This document shows positions 17,263 through 25,871 of a DNA stretch of 42,224 bases, piece by piece. The stretch's first letter is position 1. Each line of letters starts with the position of its first letter. Position numbers and translations under genes: made by a program. The DNA comes from Segatella cerevisiae (GTDB lineage Bacteria > Bacteroidota > Bacteroidia > Bacteroidales > Bacteroidaceae). The stretch is taken from the NCBI RefSeq assembly GCF_024054555.1, contig NZ_JAMXLY010000027.1, positions 1 through 42,224 on the forward strand, read 5' to 3'. Below the pieces are notes generated by a model. It worked only from the letters and a program-made list of their open reading frames with translations, searched no databases and was not told the origin of the DNA.

Positions 17263-19080
17263 TCATCTCTTGTAGAAAGCGTTGAGATGTTGCATGGCTT
17301 TCTGAAATTGCCTGACATTAATCTGGTACTCTGGTATGGGATTGAGTTTGCTGTCTGTCACACTTAGTGATCCGTCTCCTTCGTGGTTCAGGATTGTGTC
17401 TCCCCGGATGATGAAAGCATATTGCAGGTCTCCTCCCGTTACTTCCCATGTCCGGGACTGGCGATCCCACAGATAGTGGCCGAAGCTATAGTCTGAGGGA
17501 GGGTTCTGTACACCCAGACAACTGTACATCAGGGTCGGGACAATATCATAGTGTGTGGTCCGGTAGTGGTATCGATGAGGTTTCATGCCCGGAATTTGCA
17601 TGAGCAGCGGGGTATGGATCTGCCAACGTGAGAAATCGCCGTTGTGTCCCCAGAAGTTCTTATGGTTTTCATTGAATTCCTGGGCATGGTCTCCTGTGAT
17701 GATGATGACAGTGTTCTTGTCCATCCCGTTTTTCTTCAGGGCAATGAAAATCTGGCGGATCTGTTGGTCGATCTGATTCACGCAGTCTCTATAAAGATTG
17801 AAGAATGGCGTGGGGTTCATGCGGTTGTTCAGTTTGGAATAGTCTGCGAAAGTCCAGGCCGGTTTGAATTTCCCTTGCTTGCAGGCCGGTAATGACATGG
17901 CATGCGCCAAGTCGTAGAAGACCATTGAGAAGAATGGCTTGCGGGAACGTTTGAGCGCAGGCAATTCCTTGATCATATCTTGGGTGATGCGGACATCACG
18001 ATCGTATGGCGTTTTACCCGGTGTATTCCTTTGTAAATGGGGGACACGTTGGAAGACGATACGTGCAAATGGCGGGTTGTCAAGTGTGGCGCTGGCATGG
18101 ATGCGGATGGTATAGTTTTCTTTCAACATCTGGTTGATGAATAGCGGACTGACATGCCCGCTTTCCATATTGCTCCAATAGATAGATGGTACGCTGAAGA
18201 AGAGGCCGAAGACGGCATAGCGTGTCCCGTTACTGCTGCTGAAATGGTTGTCGTACCATTGGTTTTCCGTAGCAAACTGATATACGGTGGGCATCGTCTC
18301 TGAAGTGAGTGTCCGTGTACTCCAGGAGTCGATGAGAATGAAGATGATATTGGGTTTCTTGGCCTTCTTGATTTTCAGGGGATGAAGTGGATAGTTGAGT
18401 TCATCTCCTCCTGCGTGTCCTCGTAAGAGTTGAGCTTCGAGTGGTTGTCGGAAACCTATCTTGATCAGGGTGCGATTGGCTTCCAGTGGGAAATAATAGG
18501 GGATGATGCGCGTGCTGGCGATGACGGATGTCTTTTGAACAAACGCGCCGTAGACGTGCATGATGTTCGCGAAGAGCAGACAACTGACGAGAATGCAGAC
18601 TGTGATGATCTTTGACCGCCTAGAGAACTGGAGTTTACGTGCCGGAAACCACAGACCGATACAGATGGATATGGCAATGATAAGTCCGAAGGCTTCTTTG
18701 AGATAGAGCCATGGACTGAAATTGAAGATCTCCCCTGCTCCGGGACCGAATACCATATTGAGTATGATGCCATTCAGATGAAAGCGGTAGAGTTGGAAGA
18801 CTTGGAGATTGATCAGACAGAGTACGGCTGCCATACTGATCGCTATAAGTATAAGGATCAGGGAAAGTTTCTTCGCCCCAAAGAAGTATTCTGGTATGAA
18901 AAACAGAAGGAACAGGACTCCGGTAACCAGAGCAGAGTGACTCAGGCAGGAGGTGGTGAAGTACAACCACCCCGGAAAATCCATGATCTGGCGTGTCGTA
19001 TCGAAGAAAATATAACTGAACAGCAATACCGCCAAGAATAGGGTCGAGAGGATGTAGTAAGAAAAGGCTTTAGACTTCAT
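17263..19080 (-). CDS. YejM/LtaS-like membrane-anchored alkaline-phosphatase-fold protein
   Basis: A 605-residue inner-membrane protein. Five hydrophobic helices occupy about residues 8-180 (DUF3413-like), followed by a periplasmic sulfatase/phosphatase-fold domain from about 243. The nucleophile-type Thr286 lies in SSSNGTRYAVFGLFF. The metal-site motifs ILIDSW (248-253), ITGDHAQEFNEN and WGHNGDFSRWQIHTP are present. It has no C/S-x-P-x-R formylglycine motif, so the maturase at 11135 should not act on it. The enterobacterial relative YejM/PbgA controls LPS synthesis through LpxC degradation, and LtaS/EptA relatives transfer phospho-head groups. Which role applies here is not decidable from the sequence. 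It has its own good promoter. Confidence 0.8.
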   Translation of the reverse strand: MKSKAFSYYILSTLFLAVLLFSYIFFDTTRQIMDFPGWLYFTTSCLSHSALVTGVLFLLFFIPEYFFGAKKLSLILILIAISMAAVLCLINLQVFQLYRFHLNGIILNMVFGPGAGEIFNFSPWLYLKEAFGLIIAISICIGLWFPARKLQFSRRSKIITVCILVSCLLFANIMHVYGAFVQKTSVIASTRIIPYYFPLEANRTLIKIGFRQPLEAQLLRGHAGGDELNYPLHPLKIKKAKKPNIIFILIDSWSTRTLTSETMPTVYQFATENQWYDNHFSSSNGTRYAVFGLFFSVPSIYWSNMESGHVSPLFINQMLKENYTIRIHASATLDNPPFARIVFQRVPHLQRNTPGKTPYDRDVRITQDMIKELPALKRSRKPFFSMVFYDLAHAMSLPACKQGKFKPAWTFADYSKLNNRMNPTPFFNLYRDCVNQIDQQIRQIFIALKKNGMDKNTVIIITGDHAQEFNENHKNFWGHNGDFSRWQIHTPLLMQIPGMKPHRYHYRTTHYDIVPTLMYSCLGVQNPPSDYSFGHYLWDRQSRTWEVTGGDLQYAFIIRGDTILNHEGDGSLSVTDSKLNPIPEYQINVRQFQKAMQHLNAFYKR

Positions 19081-19107
19081 TTTGATAATTCATATCTTAA
19101 AATGCCG

Positions 19108-19132
19108 CAAAGATAATAAAAATGAATGTCAA
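19108..19132 (-). promoter_or_regulatory. Promoter of the YejM-like gene
   Basis: On the minus strand, TTG (19130-19132) and TATCTTTG (19108-19115) form a near-consensus Bacteroidota promoter, 28 bp before the start codon at 19080. Confidence 0.65.
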
Positions 19133-19261
19133 TAGACAATAGGTGTGTGATATTTTTCCTCTAATAATTGATTTTATATAGATATCCCTTTGAAAAGACC
19201 TTTCTAAATGCAGTTTCATGTCGATATTCCACCAATATATGTGGCACTGTTCCGGGAGAAT

Positions 19262-21250
19262 TCAGAATTTCCATCTGATTTGGAGTTCTAAATCCGTTAT
19301 GGCGCTCTTAGGGATGAGTTGGTCACCGCTGGAGATATGATTCCGGTCGAAATAATCTGTTGTCCCGGCTTTGACCGTGACCTGAAGGTTCTTGATGATC
19401 GTTGTCTTTGCCATTATGGAATAGCGGATACCTTTGCCGTAGAAGGACGGGAAAGAGAGTTGATAGAGCAGTCCGGGTTCATAAATGAAGAGTCTGCTGT
19501 CGTAGTCGCCGGTGTGGAAATATCCGAAGTTGCCCGTTAGGAATGTATTCTTATAAGTATAACTCATCTCGAAGGAGTTCATGAACCCCGTGCTGTGTCC
19601 CCCGTATTTATAATCGGACAGATCCAATTGTAATTTGCTTGACAGGGGACCGTTGACATAGGTGACAGCCGCTCGTCCTCTCTGTTGCGTATACTGGTCA
19701 GTGGACGAAACCTTCAAACTGGTCTTGTTCTTGATTTTCAACCTGTATTGCGCGAAGATATGCCAATGATTCCTGGTCCATGCTGCCGAGAGAAACTGAT
19801 CCCATGCATGAGCATTGGCAGGCATTAGGTAGTTGGGCCAGGCAAAATAGGCATAGTCGGTATATGCCATCAGAGTGAGTTGGCGGAAAGGTGACCAATT
19901 GACTCCGATATAAATGCCATTTTCGTTTTGGATACGACTGCCTTCACTGAAACTGTTGCTGAAGAGCGAATAATATTTATAGGAATAGAACCGATGGAGG
20001 GCGATGAGGGTGAGTTCTTCTGTGAGCAATACGGACAGGGAATGAATCGTGGCGAGGGCATGGCAATCTCCTGTTGCTGTCTCTCCTTGGAAGGTCAGGC
20101 GTCTGCTGATATAACCGTAATCCGCACTGATATTGTAGAAGGATTTTCCTTTGGGATAATAGTGACGGTAGATCGCTTCAGCAGGTTGTAGCGCTTTATC
20201 CAGTTGGTAATGGAAGGCTGTTAGTCCGGCATGAAATCCATTGTGGAACCAATTGAGATGACTGCCGTAAAGGATTTCGGAGGCGTCATGTTTCTTGTCC
20301 ATTTCTTTGGGTGTCCGGTGATAACCTGTCTTGATGATGGTGGCAATGGTGTTGGTGTCTTTGTTCAGTGTGGCGTCGATCTTCCGATAGGAGACGAAAA
20401 CTGATAGATCCCAATCTTTTGTGAGTGCTATGGTCGCAGCTGCGCCCTGCAGATAATTGGCGTCAGAGAGGGAAGAGTGAGTTCGTATCCTCCCGTTGCC
20501 CTGGCCCAGATGATAGAGCGTCGTGAGTTTACCCAGTCCAAAATTATTGTTCAAGGCCAGTCCCATACCGAAATTCAGTCGGTATCGTCCAAGTGTCAGG
20601 TTCTTCAACCGGTGGGCTTTCTGAATTTGGAAATAGAAGGAACAGTAGTCATAACCCCATTTGTTTCGCCCTGAGAAAAAAGGTTCCCCGGCGTCTTGTG
20701 AGGCTGCCAACCCCCATTTGATGTAATCACTATAGTGAAACTGGTATCTGATCCAGTGCTTGTAGGGACTTCCGAGATATTTCCCATGGTCTCCTTGACG
20801 TCGATAGAAGGGGATCTTGAGGGTTGCCGTCAAAACTTGCTTTCCGTATTTCCCGATCTCCTTTATTGTCGGGAATTTGTCTTCTTTGTCGTTTCCTGCA
20901 TAGACGAAATAAGGCAAGAGGCGGATCTGCTCATAGTCCAGGGATTCGATCATTGCCAGTTCCCCGAGACTTTTCATACCGCCATATTGGTAGATATAGG
21001 CTTGGATATCTTCAATCTGACTTGTTGTCAGGAAAGGCAGGCGACTCAGTTCTTCCCGACTGGCGGTATTGATGTTTAACGGGTTTTCCGAGAGTTCAGT
21101 GAGTTCATCATAATCATCCTCGAAGGAGATGTTCTCAAAGTCTTCTGTCTGGTTGAGTTCGTTGAGGTAGTGTTCCCAGGGATAGTTTTCTTGAGCTGAG
21201 CATATACTGAGACAGGACGACAACAGCACGAAAAGAAGTGTTCTTTGCAT
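19262..21250 (-). CDS. Helix-hairpin-helix plus outer-membrane beta-barrel protein
   Basis: A 662-residue exported protein with a signal peptide ending near ICSAQ. An acidic linker follows, then a ComEA-like helix-hairpin-helix region (NINTASREELSRLPF at about 58-72, continuing to about 115). The remaining 500 residues are aromatic-rich alternating strands ending in LELQIRWKF, typical of an outer-membrane beta-barrel. ComEA-like HhH modules bind DNA in competence systems. In this conserved Bacteroidota architecture the function is not established, so DNA binding or uptake is only a possibility. It is divergent from the DUF4294 gene and shares its intergenic promoter region. Confidence 0.72.
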   Translation of the reverse strand: MQRTLLFVLLSSCLSICSAQENYPWEHYLNELNQTEDFENISFEDDYDELTELSENPLNINTASREELSRLPFLTTSQIEDIQAYIYQYGGMKSLGELAMIESLDYEQIRLLPYFVYAGNDKEDKFPTIKEIGKYGKQVLTATLKIPFYRRQGDHGKYLGSPYKHWIRYQFHYSDYIKWGLAASQDAGEPFFSGRNKWGYDYCSFYFQIQKAHRLKNLTLGRYRLNFGMGLALNNNFGLGKLTTLYHLGQGNGRIRTHSSLSDANYLQGAAATIALTKDWDLSVFVSYRKIDATLNKDTNTIATIIKTGYHRTPKEMDKKHDASEILYGSHLNWFHNGFHAGLTAFHYQLDKALQPAEAIYRHYYPKGKSFYNISADYGYISRRLTFQGETATGDCHALATIHSLSVLLTEELTLIALHRFYSYKYYSLFSNSFSEGSRIQNENGIYIGVNWSPFRQLTLMAYTDYAYFAWPNYLMPANAHAWDQFLSAAWTRNHWHIFAQYRLKIKNKTSLKVSSTDQYTQQRGRAAVTYVNGPLSSKLQLDLSDYKYGGHSTGFMNSFEMSYTYKNTFLTGNFGYFHTGDYDSRLFIYEPGLLYQLSFPSFYGKGIRYSIMAKTTIIKNLQVTVKAGTTDYFDRNHISSGDQLIPKSAITDLELQIRWKF

Positions 21251-21286
21251 GGCAGGTGTATTAGATTATTGTTTTTATAGTATGTG

Positions 21287-21317
21287 CAAAGATAGGTGGA
21301 ATTAATAAAAAAAACAA
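21287..21317 (-). promoter_or_regulatory. Promoter of the HhH/barrel gene
   Basis: On the minus strand, TTG (21315-21317) and TATCTTTG (21287-21294) are separated by 20 bp and lie 37 bp before the start at 21250. The divergent DUF4294 gene starts 58 bp beyond. Confidence 0.65.
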
Positions 21318-21357
21318 TAAAATAAACCGGAATTTATCAAATGATAGAAATTATCTG

Positions 21358-21365
21358 TATTTTTG
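21358..21365 (+). promoter_or_regulatory. Possible -7 box of the DUF4294 gene
   Basis: TATTTTTG matches the Bacteroidota -7 element but ends only 9 bp before the chosen ATG at 21375, predicting a very short leader. No clear -33 element was seen. Confidence 0.35.
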
Positions 21366-21374
21366 CGGTTGAAT

Positions 21375-22031
21375 ATGAGAAGGAAATTGATGATTTTCAT
21401 TTTTTTGTTGCTAGGACTGTTTCAGACAGCCGCTATGGCACAAAATGATCCTGATCGTCCGGGCCATATCAATCCTGAGGACATGAAGGTGGATATGAAA
21501 AATCCGACCTTTGAACCTCGTGTGCGTGTCGGGAAAGTGAAATTTATGGGTGACAGTATTCAGTATGTTGAGTTGAACCCTGTCTATATTTTTTCTCCGC
21601 CTAATTTTAGTTCGCCCCAAGAATGGGACGCCTATAACCGTTTGGTATACAATGTGAAAAAGGTTCTTCCTATAGCAGAGGAAGTGAATACGATCGTCAT
21701 AGAAACTTACGAGTATCTCCAGACCCTTCCTAATAAGAAGGCGAGAGATGCCCATATGAAATATGTGGAGAAGAGCATCCGCCATGAATATGAACCGCGG
21801 ATGAAAAAATTGACTTATGCGCAAGGTAAATTGCTGATCAAACTGATTTACCGCGAGACGAATTCGTCCGCTTACAGTTTGATAAAAGCTTTCTTGGGTC
21901 CTATAAGAGCCGGTTTTTGGCAAGCCTTTGCCTGGGTCTTCGGGGCTAGTCTGGAAAAAAGTTATGATCCTAATGGTGTTGACCGCCTTACAGAGCGTGT
22001 TGTCCTGCAAGTGCAAAGCGGCCAACTCTGA
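21375..22031 (+). CDS. DUF4294 family exported protein
   Basis: A 218-residue protein from ATG 21375. A TTG at 21363 would add four residues, but the ATG gives a standard signal peptide (MRRKLMIFIFLLLGLFQTAA, cut near AMAQ). The mature part contains a conserved-looking helical core (WDAYNRLVYNVKKVLPIAEEV and ARDAHMKYVEKS), typical of the DUF4294 family found in Bacteroidota. No catalytic motif is visible and the function is unknown. It is probably periplasmic. The stop codon is one base from the stop of the convergent M28 gene, so the two messages probably overlap at their 3' ends. Confidence 0.75.
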   Translation: MRRKLMIFIFLLLGLFQTAAMAQNDPDRPGHINPEDMKVDMKNPTFEPRVRVGKVKFMGDSIQYVELNPVYIFSPPNFSSPQEWDAYNRLVYNVKKVLPIAEEVNTIVIETYEYLQTLPNKKARDAHMKYVEKSIRHEYEPRMKKLTYAQGKLLIKLIYRETNSSAYSLIKAFLGPIRAGFWQAFAWVFGASLEKSYDPNGVDRLTERVVLQVQSGQL

Positions 22032-22032
22032 T

Positions 22033-23100
22033 TCAATGTGTCTTTTCTGTAAATAGTACTTGTATCAAAGTTTGTCCTACGGCTTTGAGTGTCGCTTTGT
22101 CGATGTGTGACATATTATCAGAAACGGTATGCCAGGTAGGACCGAAACCGCTCTGGGTACAATTCGGATAATACGGTATAATGTCGATGGTGGGGATATG
22201 GGCTGTCTGGTTCAAAGGCAGATGATCGTCTGTGATGGCTTCTCCGTCTTGTTTCGGGAAGAAACTCCGATAGCCTGCCTGTCCTGCTGCCTTCCACACC
22301 TTCTTGACAATGGCAGGTGCATATTGCAGGGACATCTGTTCCCGATAGAAATGGGCTCCTTCTCCTCCGACCATATCCAGAAGAATGCCGTAGCGTGCTT
22401 CATAGCCTTGGGGCAGATGAGAACTGAAATATTGTGCGCCCAAAGCCCAACTTGAACCGTCATCTGATTTGTTGCTCCATTGTGGGGTACCCCAGTCTTC
22501 TGCATCCAGACAGATGAAATCTATTCCTAATCCCTGTTGCTTTAAAGACGGTGACTTGGAGTTGCCTTTCACTTGCTCTTGCTCTTGAAGTACCCGTGCC
22601 AACTCTATCATCACTGCTACACCGCTAGCGCCATCATTGGCTGCCAGGATAGGAGTGTGATGCTTCGTGCTGTCCGGATCATTGTCTGCCCATGGCCGAC
22701 TGTCCCAGTGTGCGCAGATCAGAATACGCGTCGTGGCCTCGGGGTTATAACTGGCAATGATGTTCGTACTGTTCAGTTTCGTGCCGTCATAACCTGTGAC
22801 TACTGCTGATTGCTGCTGGACCTTGCACCCGTATTGCTTGAACTTGGAGACAATCCATTTCCGGCACTCTTCATGAGCGGCGGAATTCATCGTCCTCGGG
22901 CCGAAAGCACACTGTGCAGCTGTAAAAGCATAAGCAGAATCAGCATTGAACGAGGGTCCTACAGGACTGACTTTCTCTGTTGTTTCTTCCGTACTCGTAA
23001 TGGTTTCGTTCTCACGATGCTTATGGATACCGTACAATCCGGCAATTCCTGCCAGGACAATAACAGTGACACCGGTTATGATTCTCATCTTTCTGGTCAT
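22033..23100 (-). CDS. M28 family peptidase / glutaminyl-peptide cyclotransferase-like
   Basis: A 355-residue protein with an N-terminal membrane anchor or signal (about 6-24), then an M28 zinc-hydrolase domain. Metal-site motifs are AHWDSRPWADND (His131, Asp133), LAANDGASG (Asp156), CLDAEDWG (Glu201) and PTWHTVSDN (His324). The Asp/Glu/His pattern with the DSRPWAD segment fits glutaminyl cyclases, which form N-terminal pyroglutamate. An aminopeptidase role is the alternative. It is predicted periplasmic. It starts 18 bp after the amidotransferase-dipeptidase gene on the same strand, so the two are probably co-transcribed and linked to peptide use. Confidence 0.82.
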   Translation of the reverse strand: MTRKMRIITGVTVIVLAGIAGLYGIHKHRENETITSTEETTEKVSPVGPSFNADSAYAFTAAQCAFGPRTMNSAAHEECRKWIVSKFKQYGCKVQQQSAVVTGYDGTKLNSTNIIASYNPEATTRILICAHWDSRPWADNDPDSTKHHTPILAANDGASGVAVMIELARVLQEQEQVKGNSKSPSLKQQGLGIDFICLDAEDWGTPQWSNKSDDGSSWALGAQYFSSHLPQGYEARYGILLDMVGGEGAHFYREQMSLQYAPAIVKKVWKAAGQAGYRSFFPKQDGEAITDDHLPLNQTAHIPTIDIIPYYPNCTQSGFGPTWHTVSDNMSHIDKATLKAVGQTLIQVLFTEKTH

Positions 23101-23118
23101 TTTCCTAACTTTATGAAC

Positions 23119-24969
23119 TTACCGGCGAACAGCCTGGACTTGATCCATCACTCTTAGCCAGTTGCCGCCCCAAATCATCTCAATCTCTTTTTCGCTGAAC
23201 TTCCGCCGGAGGAGTTGGATCGTAAAATGGATGAGTTCGCTGGCATCGGCGAGACCTCTTACCGTTCCATCCCCATCGAAGTCGGTCCCAAGTCCTACGT
23301 GTTCTACGCCCATCACCTTGATGGCATGATCCAGATGGGCCATTGCATCCATGATGGTGGCTTCTCCGTCTTTCTTTAGGAACCCGTGATAGAGGGTGAT
23401 GTGGGCCACTCCGCCTTTCTTGGCAAGAGCCTTCATCTGGTCATCCGTGATGTTGCGCGGGACGTCGCAGAGGGCCTTGCAACAGGTATGGGAGCAGACG
23501 ATAGGGGTCTTACTGATGTCCAATGCATCATAGAAACTCTTTTCGCTGCCGTGGCTCAGGTCGACCATGATGCCTTGGCGGTTCATCTCCTCGATGACCT
23601 GTGCCCCGAAGGAACTCACGCCGTCATGGGTGTTGCAACCGCGGGCACTGTCACAGATATCATTGTCTCCGTTGTGGCACAGGGTGATATAGACTGCCCC
23701 ACGTTGCGCGAAATGCTTCACGTTGGAGAGGTCATGACTCAGTGCCAGTCCGTTCTCGATCCCGAGCATGATGCTCTTCCTGCCTTTCCGCTTGTCTTCA
23801 TAGAGGTCTTGAGGCGTCCGGGCAATGCTGAGATACAAACTTCTGCTGTTGACGATTTCTTCGATCTTGTCATAGATCAGGTCGGTATATTCTGCAGGGG
23901 TAATCGTCCGCGGCTTGACTTCTATACCGTTCCTTGTCTTGACGGTTTCCTCTTTCAAACTCGGATAGCGTTCGATTAACTGGGGATTGTGGCGGGCGAT
24001 CCCTTCCAGATCTATTTTGGAAGAAAACGACTCTCCTAATTGTGGTTGGGGCAGATAAGCGACCATTGTCACTGCATTCGTCCGTCCTTCCGTCATCTTG
24101 TGCAGGTCGTATAGGATTCTCGGGTCACGATGATCGAATTGGATGCCTTGTGGAAAGAACATCGGTGTGTCACAATGCGTATCCAGTGTGAGGATCCGCT
24201 TGTGGATTTCTTTTGCCTGATGGAATTCAGCTGCTTTGTCGACCAGCCATTGGAAAATCTTCAGTCCTTCGTCCCCCAACCATTCCGGATGCCATTGTAC
24301 TCCTAAAATGGACTTGAACTCACTGCTCTCGATACCTTCTATGACCCCATCAGCAGATTTCGCGGCAATTTGGAAATGCTTTCCGGCATCTCCTACGGCC
24401 TGATGATGGAATGAGTTGACGAACAACCGGCTTTTACCGTAAATCTTTTTCAATTCTGAATTGGGCAGAAGCGTGACACTGTGTGTCGGCTCCGTGCGGT
24501 CTGCGTCCTGATCGTGCTTGATCTTGATGGAAGGGTTGATGTCCTGGATGACTTTCCCCCCAAGTGCGGTGGCGAGTGTCTGTATTCCCCGGCATATTCC
24601 GAGCATTGGGATCTGGCGCCGGAACGACAGTCGGGTGATCAGGAGTTCGGCTAGATCCCTCGTCGCATTGATATGATGCAACTGTGGTACAGGTTCTTCT
24701 CCTGACCACAAAGGATTGATGTCGCCTCCTCCAGTCAGGATGAGACCGTCAAGATGCTCGAGTGTATTGACGAGAGTAGGTCTGTCTGCAACAGGTGGGA
24801 TAAGGACAGGAACACCTCCGGCCTTGATGACTTGCTTGTAATAGACATTCCGGATAGTCGCATCGATGCCCTCATAGTTCGTTGTAAGACCTATAAGCGG
24901 CCGAAATGCGGACTCAGGGAAATTCCTGTCATATTCTTCCAGATGCGTATTGATATTGAAATTTTCCAT
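23119..24969 (-). CDS. Fusion of class I amidotransferase (C26-type) and M19 dipeptidase
   Basis: A 616-residue protein made of two enzymes. Residues about 23-250 are a gamma-glutamyl-gamma-aminobutyrate hydrolase-like class I amidotransferase domain: Cys126 in GICRG, and His227/Glu229 in VQWHPE. Residues about 255-616 are a membrane-dipeptidase (M19) domain. Its zinc ligands are His265 and Asp267 (DTHCD), Glu405 (GIENG), His473 (LSHGS) and His494 (CSHTC). The 21-residue spacing between the last two matches the family. There is no signal peptide, so it is probably cytoplasmic. The combination suggests cleavage of gamma-glutamyl bonds followed by dipeptide hydrolysis. It precedes the M28 gene and follows an Lrp/AsnC gene. 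Confidence 0.85.
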   Translation of the reverse strand: MENFNINTHLEEYDRNFPESAFRPLIGLTTNYEGIDATIRNVYYKQVIKAGGVPVLIPPVADRPTLVNTLEHLDGLILTGGGDINPLWSGEEPVPQLHHINATRDLAELLITRLSFRRQIPMLGICRGIQTLATALGGKVIQDINPSIKIKHDQDADRTEPTHSVTLLPNSELKKIYGKSRLFVNSFHHQAVGDAGKHFQIAAKSADGVIEGIESSEFKSILGVQWHPEWLGDEGLKIFQWLVDKAAEFHQAKEIHKRILTLDTHCDTPMFFPQGIQFDHRDPRILYDLHKMTEGRTNAVTMVAYLPQPQLGESFSSKIDLEGIARHNPQLIERYPSLKEETVKTRNGIEVKPRTITPAEYTDLIYDKIEEIVNSRSLYLSIARTPQDLYEDKRKGRKSIMLGIENGLALSHDLSNVKHFAQRGAVYITLCHNGDNDICDSARGCNTHDGVSSFGAQVIEEMNRQGIMVDLSHGSEKSFYDALDISKTPIVCSHTCCKALCDVPRNITDDQMKALAKKGGVAHITLYHGFLKKDGEATIMDAMAHLDHAIKVMGVEHVGLGTDFDGDGTVRGLADASELIHFTIQLLRRKFSEKEIEMIWGGNWLRVMDQVQAVRR

Positions 24970-25188
24970 AAGATCTTAAAATTCTTTTCGATCCAAACGA
25001 TCGACGCGCCAGTTAAACATAGTCTTTGCTCTCCGGATTCACAACCGATATTGCTTTCGGAGATTCGTGCAGTCTGCCGTTTCTCCTCCACATCTTTACA
25101 GTTTGTCGCATACCTCTGTATGCACAGTATTAGTGTGTCCGTATCAAGGTCAGTGAACCGGGCAACAAGTTATCTGAAAAGGACCGTT
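24970..25188. other. Intergenic region between Lrp and the fusion gene
   Basis: 219 bp without a gene. It contains a perfect 6-bp stem with a 4-nt loop (GCATACCTCTGTATGC, 25108-25123). No convincing TAnnTTTG box was seen ahead of the fusion gene. The hairpin lacks a T-run, so it is a weak terminator candidate. It could instead be a regulator site. Confidence 0.4.
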
Positions 25189-25665
25189 TTATTTTTCCTC
25201 GTCATCTTCGATCTTGACAGGTATCTCGCGCTTGATACTCTGCTCGAGAGAAATCAGTGTTTCCGTAGATACCACGCCTGGAATGCTCTGGAGCTTGTTG
25301 TTCAACAAATCCATCAGTTGTTCATTGTCCCTGGCATAGAGTTTTACCAGCATCGTGTAAGGACCGGTGGTGAAATGGCATTCTACGATCTCCGGAATGT
25401 TGAGCAATCGGTCAACGACTTTCCTGTACATACTGGCGCGCTCAAGGTTGAGACCGATGTAAGTACAAGTAGAATACCCCAGACTCTTCGGATTCACATC
25501 GAACCCACTGCCGGTGATGACACCGTTCTCCATCAGGTGCTGTACACGTTGGTGGATAGCTGCGCGGGAGACGCCACATTCAGTGGCGACGTCTTTGAAA
25601 GGGATACGTGCATTGGTCGAGAGAATCCTGAGTATTTTCTTGTCAAGTTTGTCTATTTTATACAT
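25189..25665 (-). CDS. Lrp/AsnC family transcription regulator
   Basis: A 158-residue DNA-binding regulator. The N-terminal winged helix-turn-helix runs from about residue 5 to 60 (LDKKILRILSTNARIPFKDV; VSRAAIHQRVQHL). A C-terminal RAM/ligand-binding domain follows (CHFTTGPYTMLVKLYA, VSTETLISLE). The length and domain order are standard for the family, whose members sense amino acids. It lies upstream of the amidotransferase-dipeptidase and M28 genes on the same strand, so control of peptide or amino-acid catabolism is a reasonable inference. An upstream dyad at 25747-25782 may be relevant to autoregulation. Confidence 0.93.
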   Translation of the reverse strand: MYKIDKLDKKILRILSTNARIPFKDVATECGVSRAAIHQRVQHLMENGVITGSGFDVNPKSLGYSTCTYIGLNLERASMYRKVVDRLLNIPEIVECHFTTGPYTMLVKLYARDNEQLMDLLNNKLQSIPGVVSTETLISLEQSIKREIPVKIEDDEEK

Positions 25666-25714
25666 TTCTCATTTTTTTAATTGGGATTTCCCCTGATTAT
25701 GTTCTATTTGAAAG

Positions 25715-25742
25715 CAAATGTAGATAAAATAATCCATACAAA
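25715..25742 (-). promoter_or_regulatory. Promoter of the Lrp/AsnC gene
   Basis: On the minus strand, TTTG (25739-25742) and TACATTTG (25715-25722) are separated by 16 bp. They lie 50 bp upstream of the start codon at 25665. Confidence 0.6.
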
Positions 25743-25746
25743 CAAC

Positions 25747-25782
25747 AAAATGCACAAGAATATTTAAAATTCCGTGCATTTT
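25747..25782. repeat. Perfect inverted repeat upstream of the Lrp promoter
   Basis: Arms AAAATGCAC (25747-25755) and GTGCATTTT (25774-25782) are perfect, and the intervening sequence carries a further partial dyad (GAATATT/AAAATTC). It sits just upstream of the Lrp -33 element and downstream of the FKBP gene. It may be an operator for Lrp autoregulation, or a bidirectional terminator, since its flanks are T-rich. Confidence 0.5.
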
Positions 25783-25797
25783 GCTCATTTCTTAAGT

Positions 25798-25850
25798 AAA
25801 AGAAGGTTTATACTTCTTAATAAAAGTAGCAAGAGGCCTTTAACTTTTAT
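25798..25850 (-). terminator. Probable terminator region after the first FKBP gene
   Basis: Downstream of the FKBP stop (minus strand) two stems occur: AAAAGT/ACTTTT around AGGCCT, then AAGAAG/CTTCTT (25800-25805 and 25813-25818), followed on the minus strand by a TTTTACTT stretch. They are AT-rich and weak individually. Confidence 0.4.
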
Positions 25851-25871
25851 TTTTTACTCCGTATCGTTTTG

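Noticed and set aside
17263..19080. YejM-like protein as the client sulfatase of the radical SAM maturase
   Set aside because: It lacks the C/S-x-P-x-R formylglycine motif and instead has the Thr-type nucleophile segment (SSSNGTRYAVFG).
24754..25680. 308-residue plus-strand frame spanning the Lrp gene and the adjacent intergenic region
   Set aside because: It is antisense to the Lrp/AsnC gene and the start of the fusion gene and lacks recognisable domains. The minus-strand genes are unambiguous.
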